Part shown: positions 17,813 to 28,200 of the stretch, piece by piece
Position numbering within the stretch: the stretch's first letter is position 1
Layout of the letters: every line of letters starts with the position of its first letter
Assembly: GCA_041916775.1 (NCBI GenBank)
Contig: JAYRYZ010000015.1
Coordinates: forward strand, 57,603 to 121,602
Length of the DNA: 64,000 bases
Direction: 5' to 3'
DNA from: UBA2357 sp041916775
GTDB taxonomy: Bacteria; Pseudomonadota; Gammaproteobacteria; Burkholderiales; Rhodocyclaceae
The notes under the pieces: generated by a model
What the model was told of the DNA's origin: nothing
The model's database searches: none
The model's input: only the letters and a program-made list of their open reading frames with translations
Program-made: the position numbers and the translations under genes

Positions 17813-18337
17813 ATGGCCCAGTTCAGCGTCAACGCGCAGCGCTTCGATCCGTACAAGAACTTCAAATTCCGCGTCAAATGGGACGGGCGCTATGTCGCCG
17901 GCGTCAGCAAGGTGGGCGCCCTGAAGCGCAGCACCGACCCGATCGAGCATCGCGAGGGCGGCGATCCATCCACCTCGCGCAAGTCGCCGGGGCGCACCAA
18001 ATACGAGGCGATCACGCTCGAGCGTGGCGTCACCCACGACACCGAGTTCGAGAAGTGGGCGAACAAGGTGTGGAACTTCGGCTCCGGCCGGGGCGCCGAG
18101 GTGTCGCTGAAGGACTTCCGCAAGGACATCATCCTCGAGGTCTACAACGAGGCCGGCCAGCTCGTGCTCGCGTACAGGGTCTACCGCTGCTGGGTGTCCG
18201 AGTACCAGGCGCTGCCCGATCTCGACGCGAACGCGAACGCGGTGGCGATCCAGAGCATCAAGCTCGAGAACGAGGGCTGGGAGCGCGACTACGAGGTCGC
18301 CGAGCCGGCCGAGCCGAGCTTCAACGAACCGGCGTGA
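17813..18337 (+). CDS. eCIS inner tube protein (Pvc1/gp19-like)
   Basis: A 174-residue Hcp/T4-gp19-like tube subunit that polymerises into the inner tube inside the sheath. The opening NAQRFDPYKNFKFRVKWDGR, the middle KSPGRTKYEAITLERGVTHD and the end NANAVAIQSIKLENEGWERD are typical of the phage tail-tube family. A strong Shine-Dalgarno (GAGGGG) precedes the ATG, and the sheath stop lies 13 nt upstream. It is the only conventional tube gene here, whereas PVC/AFP encode two. Confidence 0.93.
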   Translation: MAQFSVNAQRFDPYKNFKFRVKWDGRYVAGVSKVGALKRSTDPIEHREGGDPSTSRKSPGRTKYEAITLERGVTHDTEFEKWANKVWNFGSGRGAEVSLKDFRKDIILEVYNEAGQLVLAYRVYRCWVSEYQALPDLDANANAVAIQSIKLENEGWERDYEVAEPAEPSFNEPA

Positions 18338-18341
18338 GCTC

Positions 18342-19064
18342 ATGTCCGCCCTCGCGCCCGCCACCCTGCTGTCGGTCTGGGAACACGGCCTTGCGCGCCA
18401 CCCGCTCGACCGCGCGCTGCTGCTGCTGACGCTCGCCTGCCCGGACGTCCCTGCGGCACGGCTTGCGGATATCCCGCTCGGACAGCGCAACCTGTGTCTG
18501 CTGCGCTTGCGCGAGCGGCTCTTCGGCAAGGCGCTGGAGTTGGTGGTGGACTGCCCGGCCTGCGGCGAGCGCATGGCCTTTCCGTTCGCACCGGCAGGCG
18601 TGTGCGATGTCGCACCCTGCCCCGACGACGAGATCGCGCCGATCGAAGTCGGCGGGCTGCGTTTTGCGCTGCCCAGCACACGCCACCTCGCGCAGCTCGG
18701 CAGGCTGCAGGACACGCATCCGCACACGGCCGCGCGCGCCCTGCTGCGCGCCTGCGCGCTGGCACCGGAATCGCTGCCCGACGACGCGGCGCTTGACGCG
18801 CTCATCGCCGAGGTCGAAGCGCGACTGAGCGAAGCCGACCCGTGGGCCGAAATCGCGGCCGACGTCGCATGCCCCGCCTGCGGACACCCCGACACCGCGC
18901 TCTTCGACCCCGGCGCCGCGTTGTGGGACGCAATCGATGCCGCTGCGCAGCGCCTGCTGGACGAGGTCCACCTCCTTGCCGCCCGCTACGGTTGGAGCGA
19001 AGCCGAGATCCTGGCCCTCGGCCCGGCGCGCCGCAACGCCTACCTCGCGCGGGTGCTCGCGTGA
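18342..19064 (+). CDS. T4-like baseplate assembly/chaperone candidate with two CPACG motifs
   Basis: A 240-residue protein immediately after the tube gene. It has two zinc-ribbon-like knuckles, VDCPACGERMAF (residues ~68-79) and VACPACGHPDTA (~178-189). Between them lies a domain reading FALPSTRHLAQLGRL, reminiscent of phage baseplate-hub assembly chaperones placed after tube genes in eCIS and T4-like tails. The C-terminus (LLAARYGWSEAEILALGPARRNAYL) is like gpE/gp24-type chaperone tails. The role in tube or baseplate assembly is inferred from position. Its stop overlaps the next gene (GTGA). Confidence 0.6.
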   Translation: MSALAPATLLSVWEHGLARHPLDRALLLLTLACPDVPAARLADIPLGQRNLCLLRLRERLFGKALELVVDCPACGERMAFPFAPAGVCDVAPCPDDEIAPIEVGGLRFALPSTRHLAQLGRLQDTHPHTAARALLRACALAPESLPDDAALDALIAEVEARLSEADPWAEIAADVACPACGHPDTALFDPGAALWDAIDAAAQRLLDEVHLLAARYGWSEAEILALGPARRNAYLARVLA

Positions 19065-19843
19065 GCGGCCTGCTGCAGCGCCTCGCCCGCCAGGTCGTCG
19101 GCCCTGCGCCGCTGATGGCACGGGCGCGCATCACACCACGCTTTGCACCGCCTGGCGACGCCGTACCCGCAGGCGACGCCGCGGGCGCGCCCGCTGGCAA
19201 CGCGCCACAAGGCGCCGCCTCCACCAAGCCGCCGACGCAAACGGCCGCGCCGGATACAAGACGGATTGGTGCCACGACGACATACGCAGCGCGCGCCGCC
19301 GACGCCACGGCAGATGGCGCACGCGTCGCGCACGAGGCCGACGTGCCGGGGCGCGACGGAATGCGGGATACCCCATACACCGTCCTCGACGCTCCCCGGC
19401 AGTTCGCCGCACCGCCCCGATTGCTGCCACCGCGCACGGCCACCCCTCCAGCCGCAGCCATGGATGCGGAGCCGGCCCATACGCCAGCCCATACGCCGGC
19501 CGCAGCAGCCGGCACGACGGCAAGCTTCCTCAGCCCGACCACGGACACCCATGCCATGCCGGCGCCGCTTTTCGCCGCGGGGACAGACAGTCACCCGCCG
19601 CGAGGCGCCTTCGCCGGCACCATCTCCGGGCCGGGTCAGCAGCCCCCGAACCGGCAAAGCCTCTCCGCCAGGCTACCCGACACGCGATCGCCCGACAGCG
19701 CACCCAACGAGGTGCACGTCCACATCGGCCGCATCGAGGTCACCGCACTGCAGGATGCCCCGGCGGCCAAGCCGCGCACGCGCGGGCGGCAGCCGATGTC
19801 GCTCGACGAGTATCTTGCGCGCCGCCAGGGAGAGCGGCGATGA
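19061..19843 (+). CDS. Pro/Ala-rich eCIS protein with conserved VHVHIGRIEV tail
   Basis: About 260 residues, start GTG at 19061 overlapping the previous stop. Apart from a short basic N-terminus (GLLQRLARQVVG) most of the protein is Ala/Pro/Thr-rich and probably disordered. The last ~50 residues contain a beta-strand-like motif EVHVHIGRIEVTAL followed by RQPMSLDEYLARRQ, which appears structured. I recall similar motifs in unassigned proteins beside Pvc16-type genes, but I know of no function. A linker or scaffold role between the cap protein and the particle is possible. Confidence 0.6.
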   Translation: MSGLLQRLARQVVGPAPLMARARITPRFAPPGDAVPAGDAAGAPAGNAPQGAASTKPPTQTAAPDTRRIGATTTYAARAADATADGARVAHEADVPGRDGMRDTPYTVLDAPRQFAAPPRLLPPRTATPPAAAMDAEPAHTPAHTPAAAAGTTASFLSPTTDTHAMPAPLFAAGTDSHPPRGAFAGTISGPGQQPPNRQSLSARLPDTRSPDSAPNEVHVHIGRIEVTALQDAPAAKPRTRGRQPMSLDEYLARRQGERR

Positions 19844-21146
19844 GCACCGCGCTCGCGATCGCCGGGGTCACCGCGGTGCTGCGCGACCGCCTCAACGACG
19901 GCATCGTCAACCACAACATCGCCGGCCTCATCGGCAACACCGTCACCGTCAGCGTGCGCTCGCCGGACAGGGTCGTTTCAGCCGAAGGCAACGAGACGAG
20001 CCAGCTCAACCTCTTCCTCTACCAGGTCACACCCAACCCCGGTTGGCGCAACGAGGGGCTACCCTCGCACGATGCACGCGGGCGCCACCGACTCAGCAAC
20101 CCGCCGCTCGCGCTCGACCTGCACTACCTCGTCTCCGCCTACAGCGGGGGCGACCTGCATGCCGAGATCCTGCTCGGCCATGCGATGCAGCTGATGCACA
20201 GCTTTCCGGTGATCACCCGCGAGATGATCCGCACCGCGCTCAACCCCTCGCCGGACGTCGGCGCGGCGCTGCCACCGGCGCTGCGCGCGCTCGCCGAGTG
20301 CGGCCTCGCGGATCAGCTCGAACAGTTGCGCATCACCCCGCAGACCCTCGGGCCGGAGGAAAGCTCGCGGCTGTGGACCGCCACCCAGTCGAGCTTCCGC
20401 CCGAGCGCCGCCTACCTGGTCTCGGTGGTGCTCATCGAGGCCACGCACCCCACCCGCCCGAGCTTGCCGGTGCTGAGCCGCGGCCCGGTCGACCCGGAAA
20501 GCGGGCGCGATCGCGGCGTCGTGGTCGGCGCGAGCCTCATCCCGCCCCTGCCCACGATCAACGCCGTGCTGCCGGCCGCAAAGCAGGCTGCGATCCAGCT
20601 CGGCACGACGGTGCACCTCGACGGCCACCACCTGGATGGCGAGGCGCTCAGCGTAAGGCTCGCCAGTCCGCGCCTTGCGATCGACGCAACCCTGCCGGCG
20701 AGCGGTGCAGCCGCGCCGGACGGCCTCGACTTCGTCATCCCCGCGGCGCGCGCCGCCGACTTCCCGGTGGGCGTGTATGAGATCAGCGCCAGCCTGGTCC
20801 GCCCGCCCGAACCCCACCCGCGCGACACCAACCGGCTCGGCTGCACGATCGCCCCGGCGATCACCAACCTGCCGCAAACCGTGGCGCGCGCGGCGGACAA
20901 CAGCGTGACGCTGGACCTCACCGTGCTGCCGCACATCCGCCCCGGACAGCGCCTGTCGCTGCTCTTCGGCAGCCGCGAGATCGCCGGCACGTCGCCCACC
21001 GCCGTCACCGGCAACCTGCGTTTCACGATTCCCGACGCCGAGCCCGGCGAGCATCTCGCCCGCATCAGGGTGGATGGCATCGACAGCCCGGTGGCCGACC
21101 GGGGCGCCACGCCGCCACGCTTCCTGCCGATGACGGTGACGGTCAC

Positions 21147-21150
<4 letters not shown>
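19840..21150 (+). CDS. eCIS tail-terminator/cap protein (Pvc16-like, DUF4255)
   Basis: A 436-residue protein. The N-terminal DUF4255/Pvc16 domain (residues ~1-190) starts IAGVTAVLRDRLNDGIVNHN and includes NLFLYQVTPNPGWRNEGLP and PLALDLHYLVSAYSGGDLHAE. The C-terminal part (~225-436) looks like one or two IPT/Ig-like beta domains (IQLGTTVHLDGHHLDGEAL). Pvc16/Afp16 caps the distal end of the tube and sheath and sets particle length. Overlaps at both ends are ATGA, so it is coupled to its neighbours. Confidence 0.88.
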
Positions 21151-23107
<1,957 letters not shown>

Positions 23108-23111
<4 letters not shown>

Positions 23112-23350
23112 CGCGCTTCGTCATCCACATCGACAAGCTGGTGCTGCGCGGCGTCGATCGCTCCGACGCGGCGGCACTGTCCGCTGCGATCCAGGATGCG
23201 CTCACGCGCATCCTCGCCAGCCCCGGAGTGTCACCACACGCCCTATCGCATGCAACGCCGCGCGCACCGCTGCACCTGCCCGCCGGCGCCGCTACCACGG
23301 CGCTCGCGAACGGCGTGGCAGCACGCATCGCGCAGGAGGTCCGGCGATGA
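23108..23350 (+). CDS. Small conserved eCIS protein of unknown function
   Basis: An 80-residue protein overlapped by the ATPase stop and by the start of the first DUF4157 gene. It opens TRFVIHIDKLVLRGVDRSDA, an alternating pattern that predicts a beta-strand followed by an amphipathic helix. The second half is Ala-rich and ends with a short helix (ALANGVAARIAQEVRR). Short genes of this kind, between a Pvc15 ATPase and DUF4157 proteins, occur in other eCIS loci as far as I recall. A cargo chaperone or adaptor would suit the position but nothing in the sequence proves it. Confidence 0.6.
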
Positions 23351-26208
23351 GCCGCGCCGCCTACCAACCCGCCGCAGCCAACGGCAACGCATCCGCCGGC
23401 CTCTTCCTGCAGCGCAAGTGCGCGTGCGGGCGAACGACATCACCGCTCGCCAAAGAATGCCCGCAGTGCCAGCAGGCACGGCGTTTCGGCCCGCCTGCCG
23501 CTCTGCTTGCCCCATCCCGCGCCCCCCCCCTGACCTCACAACGCACCTCATCCGCCAGCGATCCGCACGAGGTGGCCGCCGATCGCGCCGCCGAGCAGGT
23601 GTTGCAGCACCGCGCACCCGACGCCCGGCAGCCGGTCACGCCACCGCGTCTGCAGCGCCTCGGCAGCGGCCCCATGCGCGACGATCTGCCGCCCGCCGTG
23701 CAGCGTGTGCTGCGTGCCCCCGGAGCACCGCTCGAACCCGCCACGCGCGCTTTCTTCGAGCCGCGCTTCGGCCACGACTTCTCGCGCGTGCGCGTGCATC
23801 GCGACAACGAAGCCGATGCCGCCGCGCGGTCGGTCGATGCGCGCGCCTTCACCTATGGCCAGCAGATCGTCTTTGGCGCCGGCGAGTACGCGCCACATAC
23901 GCCATCCGGGCGCCAGTTGATGGCGCATGAACTGGCCCACACGGTGCAGCAAGGTGGCGCTGCGCGCCTGCAGCGCAAGGGCCGTGGGCCCGGCAGTTGC
24001 GGATTGCTCTCGGCGGCCACCGCCACCCTGCTGGGCGGAGCGGCACACGTACAGATTCAGACGCGCCTGGCGACACGCGGCATGGCGGTGGAAATGCCCA
24101 TCCCGCGAGCCAGCAAGGCCGCCGGCGTGACCTCGCGCAGGTGCCAGCCTGACGACACGCCGATGGGCTTCGCCGACGTCGTCCGCATTGCGCGACCGCG
24201 GGTGGCGATCAGTGAGATCAAGCCGTACTGGTCGGCCGGTGTGCTCGCCCGGGCCGAGGCGCTGCATTATCGGCGCCGCGCCACCCAGTCCAAAGAACGT
24301 CTGACCGGCACCGGACCGTGCCGTCGGCACCCGCCGGGGCTCGACGACTTTGCCTTCGCTGCGCTGGCAGGGCCGTTCACCTCGACCTCCGCCTTCGATT
24401 TGTTAAAGGGGGCGATCACGGGGACGGAGGATTTCGGCCCCTTTTCGCTTGATCCGACTCGCACCCTGCGCGCCAAGGAAGTGGGACAGGGTGCAATCGG
24501 CTACTGGTGCGTGAAGAGGAAAACGGACAAGAAAAAGAAGAAGGACAGCAAGAAGAGCACCAAGAAGAAAACGCAAGCAAAGACCAAGAAGCCAAAGATC
24601 AAGAAACCCAAGGCACCCAAACCACAGGGCTCGGCGGGGGCTGGCAACGTGGGCATCGGCATCTCGATCTTCAGTGCCAACGTGGGCGGCGCCAATGCAG
24701 GTGTGGGTGTCTCGGTTGGCAGTACCAGCGCCAGCTTCGGCACCGCCGGCGCAGGCATCAGCTGGTTTTCCGATGCCGCTGCGGCCGGAGCGGTCGGAGC
24801 CGGCGTCAGCAAGGACAGCATGGGTGCCGCAGCCGGCGCGGCGGGTGTGGGCATTTCCGAAGACAGCGAATCGGTCGGTGTCGGTGTCGTGGGCGCGGGC
24901 ACCGCCAAGGGCAGCAGCTCAGCCGCAGCGGGTACAGCAGGGGCCGGCCACAGCGAAGACACCCAGGCGGCTGTGGCCGGCGCTGCAGGAAAAGGCGAGA
25001 TCAAGGACAGCTCGGTGGCGGCGGCTGGGGCGACGGGTTCCGGCAAATTGTCCGGCGCGTCGGGGGTCAGCGCCGGTTCGCCGAAGAAGCCGATCGACCC
25101 CAGCGATGTCACCGGTCCGGACGCCGACAAGGTGCCGTCCGGCGAGGAAAGTGCCGAGGACGACGAGGCGGAGGGCAAGGGCGCCGGTACCAGCGAAGGC
25201 AAGGGGACCGCACGAGCGGAAGACGCAGGGACGGGCGAAGCCAAGAGCACCGGAGGGGAGAGGGAAGGCCGGTCGGCGGGTGAGGCGGGTGCCAGTGGAG
25301 CGACTGGCAAGGCAGGCACCGGCACTGCCACCGCACCACCGGCAACGACAGGCACCGACAGCCGGGGCAAGGCCGGTACCTCCACCAGCGCGCCACTCGG
25401 CGTACTGCCGATCCTGCCCTTCGGCGCCAGCGACGTCGATCGCGAGAAGGCGGCCTCCGAGGCTGCCAAGGTGACGAAGCTGCTCAGTGGTGCCCGCGCT
25501 CCACAGATGCAGTTGCTCAAGCATCTGGCCGACAGCGACCCCTCCGGGCAATACATGGTGCCCACCTCGCAATGGGTGGAGAAGCTGCTCAATGTCACGC
25601 GCGACCTCACGGCCGATGACATCGAGTACATCAAGTCGCTGGACTGGCGGCCCGGAAGCCTGTCCGAGGCCGACATGCGCAAGCGCATCGAAAAGGCGCT
25701 GGAGAACAAGAACAAGCCCAAGGGCGACGGCGACAAGACCAGATCGGAAGCCGGCTCGGGTAACGCCGCCGGAAGTGGCGGCAAGGGGGGCGGCAGCAAA
25801 ATGAAGGACGGTACGGCCCCGTCCGGGGAAGGCGGCAAATCCGGCGCCGAGAGCGGCAACTTCACGCGTGCGCGACCTTTCACCGGCGAGATCGAGGACG
25901 GCTACATCCGCGACTATCAGTTCGTCACCTCCGGCAATCCGATCACCTCCGGCACCAAGGTGGGCGCGACCCCCACCATGACGCTGCAATGGATCGGTGA
26001 CGACAAGAAGGCCTACTACTGCCAGCTCCAGTACAAGGTCACCGCTGGTCCGACAGAAAAGACGGACGACAAGAATGCGAATATCCGCTGGCTGTACTTC
26101 ACGCTGACCTCGACCAACAGCGAGATCATCAACCTTGCGCCGGAAGGCCAGAAGCCCTTCCTGATCCGTCCCGGGCGTGAGGCGTGGTACCGCGTTCAGA
26201 AGCCATGA
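23347..26208 (+). CDS. DUF4157 eCIS cargo/effector candidate with PD-(D/E)XK-like motif, Lys-rich linker and repeats
   Basis: A 953-residue multi-part protein. A Cys4 knuckle (Cys25, Cys27, Cys38, Cys41) is followed by the DUF4157 domain (residues ~110-210) with FGHDFSRVRVH and a zincin-like HELAH (His194-Glu195, His198). A segment around residues 255-310 reads MGFADVVRIARPRVAISEIKP, giving Asp277, Glu290 and Lys292 in a PD-(D/E)XK-like layout. Residues ~389-423 are almost all Lys. About nine imperfect ~16-residue Gly/Ala/Ser repeats (~429-578) follow, then an acidic low-complexity stretch and a C-terminal domain (~855-953) I do not recognise. DUF4157 marks proteins loaded into eCIS particles. 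Start ATG 23347 overlaps the upstream gene by 4 nt. Confidence 0.8.
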   Translation: MSRAAYQPAAANGNASAGLFLQRKCACGRTTSPLAKECPQCQQARRFGPPAALLAPSRAPPLTSQRTSSASDPHEVAADRAAEQVLQHRAPDARQPVTPPRLQRLGSGPMRDDLPPAVQRVLRAPGAPLEPATRAFFEPRFGHDFSRVRVHRDNEADAAARSVDARAFTYGQQIVFGAGEYAPHTPSGRQLMAHELAHTVQQGGAARLQRKGRGPGSCGLLSAATATLLGGAAHVQIQTRLATRGMAVEMPIPRASKAAGVTSRRCQPDDTPMGFADVVRIARPRVAISEIKPYWSAGVLARAEALHYRRRATQSKERLTGTGPCRRHPPGLDDFAFAALAGPFTSTSAFDLLKGAITGTEDFGPFSLDPTRTLRAKEVGQGAIGYWCVKRKTDKKKKKDSKKSTKKKTQAKTKKPKIKKPKAPKPQGSAGAGNVGIGISIFSANVGGANAGVGVSVGSTSASFGTAGAGISWFSDAAAAGAVGAGVSKDSMGAAAGAAGVGISEDSESVGVGVVGAGTAKGSSSAAAGTAGAGHSEDTQAAVAGAAGKGEIKDSSVAAAGATGSGKLSGASGVSAGSPKKPIDPSDVTGPDADKVPSGEESAEDDEAEGKGAGTSEGKGTARAEDAGTGEAKSTGGEREGRSAGEAGASGATGKAGTGTATAPPATTGTDSRGKAGTSTSAPLGVLPILPFGASDVDREKAASEAAKVTKLLSGARAPQMQLLKHLADSDPSGQYMVPTSQWVEKLLNVTRDLTADDIEYIKSLDWRPGSLSEADMRKRIEKALENKNKPKGDGDKTRSEAGSGNAAGSGGKGGGSKMKDGTAPSGEGGKSGAESGNFTRARPFTGEIEDGYIRDYQFVTSGNPITSGTKVGATPTMTLQWIGDDKKAYYCQLQYKVTAGPTEKTDDKNANIRWLYFTLTSTNSEIINLAPEGQKPFLIRPGREAWYRVQKP
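24514..24615 (+). other. Poly-lysine-coding, locally AT-rich segment in the first DUF4157 gene
   Basis: About 100 nt of mostly AAG/AAA codons within otherwise high-GC DNA, encoding runs such as DKKKKKDSKKSTKKKTQAK. Such a basic linker could bind nucleic acid or act as a eukaryotic nuclear-localisation-like signal once delivered; neither is shown by sequence alone. Confidence 0.85.
24631..25083 (+). repeat. About nine imperfect ~48-bp coding repeats in the first DUF4157 gene
   Basis: The encoded protein repeats a unit of about 14-18 residues of the form AAAGAAGAGxSxDSxxA, for example AAGAAGVGISEDSESVG, AAGTAGAGHSEDT and AVAGAAGKGEIKDSS. The repeats are degenerate at DNA level, so they are old or under selection for composition. 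Spacing and the alternation of small residues could suit a glycine-rich beta-structure or a flexible spacer. Confidence 0.75.
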
Positions 26209-27539
26209 TCATGAGCGAGACGCGCAGAATCAGCCCGTCCAGGACGACCGCACCGGATCACTCCGTGGTGCCGGCCGCGGTGAGCCAGGCCAACCGGGTG
26301 GCGCGTGAGCATGGCGAATCCCTGCCCGGCGGGGTACGTCGCACAATGGAGGCGCGCTTTGGCGCCGACTTCTCGAAGGTGCGCATCCACGCGGACCGCT
26401 CGGCGGCCGAGGCCACAGAGGGCCTCAATGCGCGGGCACTGACGCTGGGCCGGCATATCGCCTTCAACACTGGCGAGTACGCGCCCACTCGAGCCGCGGG
26501 CCAGCGCCTGCTAGCCCATGAACTGGCCCATGTCGTGCAGCAGCAGTCGCAGGAGACGAATGGCGTGGCGCCATTGGGGCGCAATGCCACGGACGAGCGC
26601 CAGGCCGACCAGGCCGCCGACGCACCAATCGGTGCGCGTGGTGTTGGTGCAGGGCTCCGGATCGGCGGCGGAGCGCGCATCCAGGCCGACGACAAGCCCC
26701 CGCAGGACAAGCAAGCCGGGGCCGAAGCCAAGACGGCCGTGCCGGCGCGGGTCACCTTCGTGCTGCGCGCGCCCGACGACGAATTCACCCGCGATGTCAC
26801 CGACTACGTGAAGAACACGCTCAACGAGAGCGTGGTCGAGGTGAACAACCTGCACGAGGCGGCCGACTACCTCGAACAGCACGCCAAGAACACCGGGGGG
26901 CGCATCAGCGCGGTGCGCATCGTCGGCCATGGCAGCACCACCGGCGGAATCAAGATGACGCCAAAGGGCGAGACGGACCGCCGCTTCGTCAGCGCCGAGG
27001 AGCTCGAGAAGATGTCGGCGGACAAGACGCTGACGGCCAAGGCCGGGAGCGCGATGACCGAGGGGGCGACGGTGGAGTTCTGGGGCTGCCATATCGGCGC
27101 CACGCCAAAATCCACCGCAGCGGTGAGCACTGTCTTCAACGCCGACGTGAAGGCGATCGACGACACGCTGAAAACCACCTTCGACGAGTTCGTACGCCCG
27201 GCCGACAAGGGTGAGGAAGGCCAGAAGATCGCCGGGCAGAAGGGTAGCTGGGTGGGCGTGAAATCCACCGCCGAGATCGATGCCCGGGTCAAGGCCGGCA
27301 ACAGGAATCTCGGCGTGAGCTTCGACCAGTGGCTGGTAGCGCAATCCATGGCGCTCGAAGCGGAAGGCGACCTGCCTCCGCAAGCGGACGACAAGGCACG
27401 CATTGCCGCGATGCGCGACCTCTTCGACCGCTCCGGCGGCCGTATCCGCCGCCTGCAGATCGAAGGCGCCGACGGCAAGATCGGCAAGGGCAACAAGGAA
27501 AAATGGCTGAAGCAGTGGAAGACCACGAAGGTGAAATGA
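26205..27539 (+). CDS. DUF4157 eCIS cargo/effector candidate with caspase-like C-terminal domain
   Basis: About 444 residues (ATG 26205 overlapping the previous stop; ATG 26211 is an alternative). The DUF4157 domain (~40-115) has FGADFSKVRIHAD and HELAH (His105-Glu106, His109). After a linker, residues ~190-330 read FVLRAPDDEFTRDV, then RISAVRIVGHGSTTGGIKM and ATVEFWGCHIGATPKS. The His242 in VGHGS and Cys295 in WGCHIG have the arrangement of clan-CD/DUF4347-like cysteine-peptidase folds, with a plausible substrate pocket. The remainder is helical and basic at the end. I infer a two-part protein: an eCIS loading/zincin-like domain plus a protease-like toxin. Confidence 0.78.
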   Translation: MIMSETRRISPSRTTAPDHSVVPAAVSQANRVAREHGESLPGGVRRTMEARFGADFSKVRIHADRSAAEATEGLNARALTLGRHIAFNTGEYAPTRAAGQRLLAHELAHVVQQQSQETNGVAPLGRNATDERQADQAADAPIGARGVGAGLRIGGGARIQADDKPPQDKQAGAEAKTAVPARVTFVLRAPDDEFTRDVTDYVKNTLNESVVEVNNLHEAADYLEQHAKNTGGRISAVRIVGHGSTTGGIKMTPKGETDRRFVSAEELEKMSADKTLTAKAGSAMTEGATVEFWGCHIGATPKSTAAVSTVFNADVKAIDDTLKTTFDEFVRPADKGEEGQKIAGQKGSWVGVKSTAEIDARVKAGNRNLGVSFDQWLVAQSMALEAEGDLPPQADDKARIAAMRDLFDRSGGRIRRLQIEGADGKIGKGNKEKWLKQWKTTKVK

Positions 27540-27546
27540 GGACGCC

Positions 27547-28200
27547 ATGAGCACACCCCTTTCCCCCCGCCTGCTCAAGGCCGGCATCGTGCTGGTGGAT
27601 CCGCAGTCCGGCACGGTGCGGCGCGTGATCGCGCTGCAGTACAACCCGGAGACGCTGTCGCGCAGCCTGCAGGTGCAGGGCGCAGGGGAAGGCGCCGACC
27701 GTTCCGAGGCGCTGCGGCTGAAGGGGCCGGCGGTGGAGACCTACCGGCTGGAGGCGGAGATCGACGCCGCCGATCAGCTCGCGTTTCCCGACCAACACCG
27801 CACGGTGGTCGAGGCGGGCATCGCGCCGCAGCTCGCCGAACTGGAGGGACTGATCCAGCCAAGTGCTACGGACCTGCTGTCGCGCAAGGCGCTCGCCGCG
27901 GCCGGCACGCTGGAGATCGCACCGATGGAGTCGGCGCTGGCGCTCTTCGTGTGGGGTGCGAACCGGATCGCGCCGGTGCGGGTCAGCGACTTCTCGATCA
28001 CCGAGGAGGCCTTCGACCCCGCGCTGAACCCGATCCGCGCCAAGGTGAGCCTCAGCCTGCGCGTGCTGTCGGTGGATGACCTCGGCTTCGACCACAAGGG
28101 CGGTGGGCTCTTCATGGCCTACCTGCAATCGCGCGAGCAGCTTGCGAACCGCGCTGCCGGCAGCGGCCTGCAGACCCTCGGCCTGGGAGGATTGCCATGA
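27547..28200 (+). CDS. eCIS tube-initiator protein (Pvc7/Afp7-like)
   Basis: A 217-residue contractile-injection-system tube protein that joins the spike hub to the inner tube. Family sequence includes RVIALQYNPETLSRSLQVQ, a middle ETYRLEAEIDAADQL, VWGANRIAPVRVSDFSITEEAFDPALNPIRAKVSLSLRVL and a basic tail. It lies 7 nt after the second DUF4157 gene, with its stop overlapping the LysM gene start. Identification rests on the YNPE(T/S)L motif and on the order Afp7-LysM-hub-spike. Confidence 0.9.
   Translation: MSTPLSPRLLKAGIVLVDPQSGTVRRVIALQYNPETLSRSLQVQGAGEGADRSEALRLKGPAVETYRLEAEIDAADQLAFPDQHRTVVEAGIAPQLAELEGLIQPSATDLLSRKALAAAGTLEIAPMESALALFVWGANRIAPVRVSDFSITEEAFDPALNPIRAKVSLSLRVLSVDDLGFDHKGGGLFMAYLQSREQLANRAAGSGLQTLGLGGLP

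Noticed and set aside
24501..25883. 460-codon minus-strand open frame opposite the repeats of the DUF4157 gene
   Set aside because: Pro/Leu/Ser-rich mirror of the Gly/Ala/Ser repeats; no domain.
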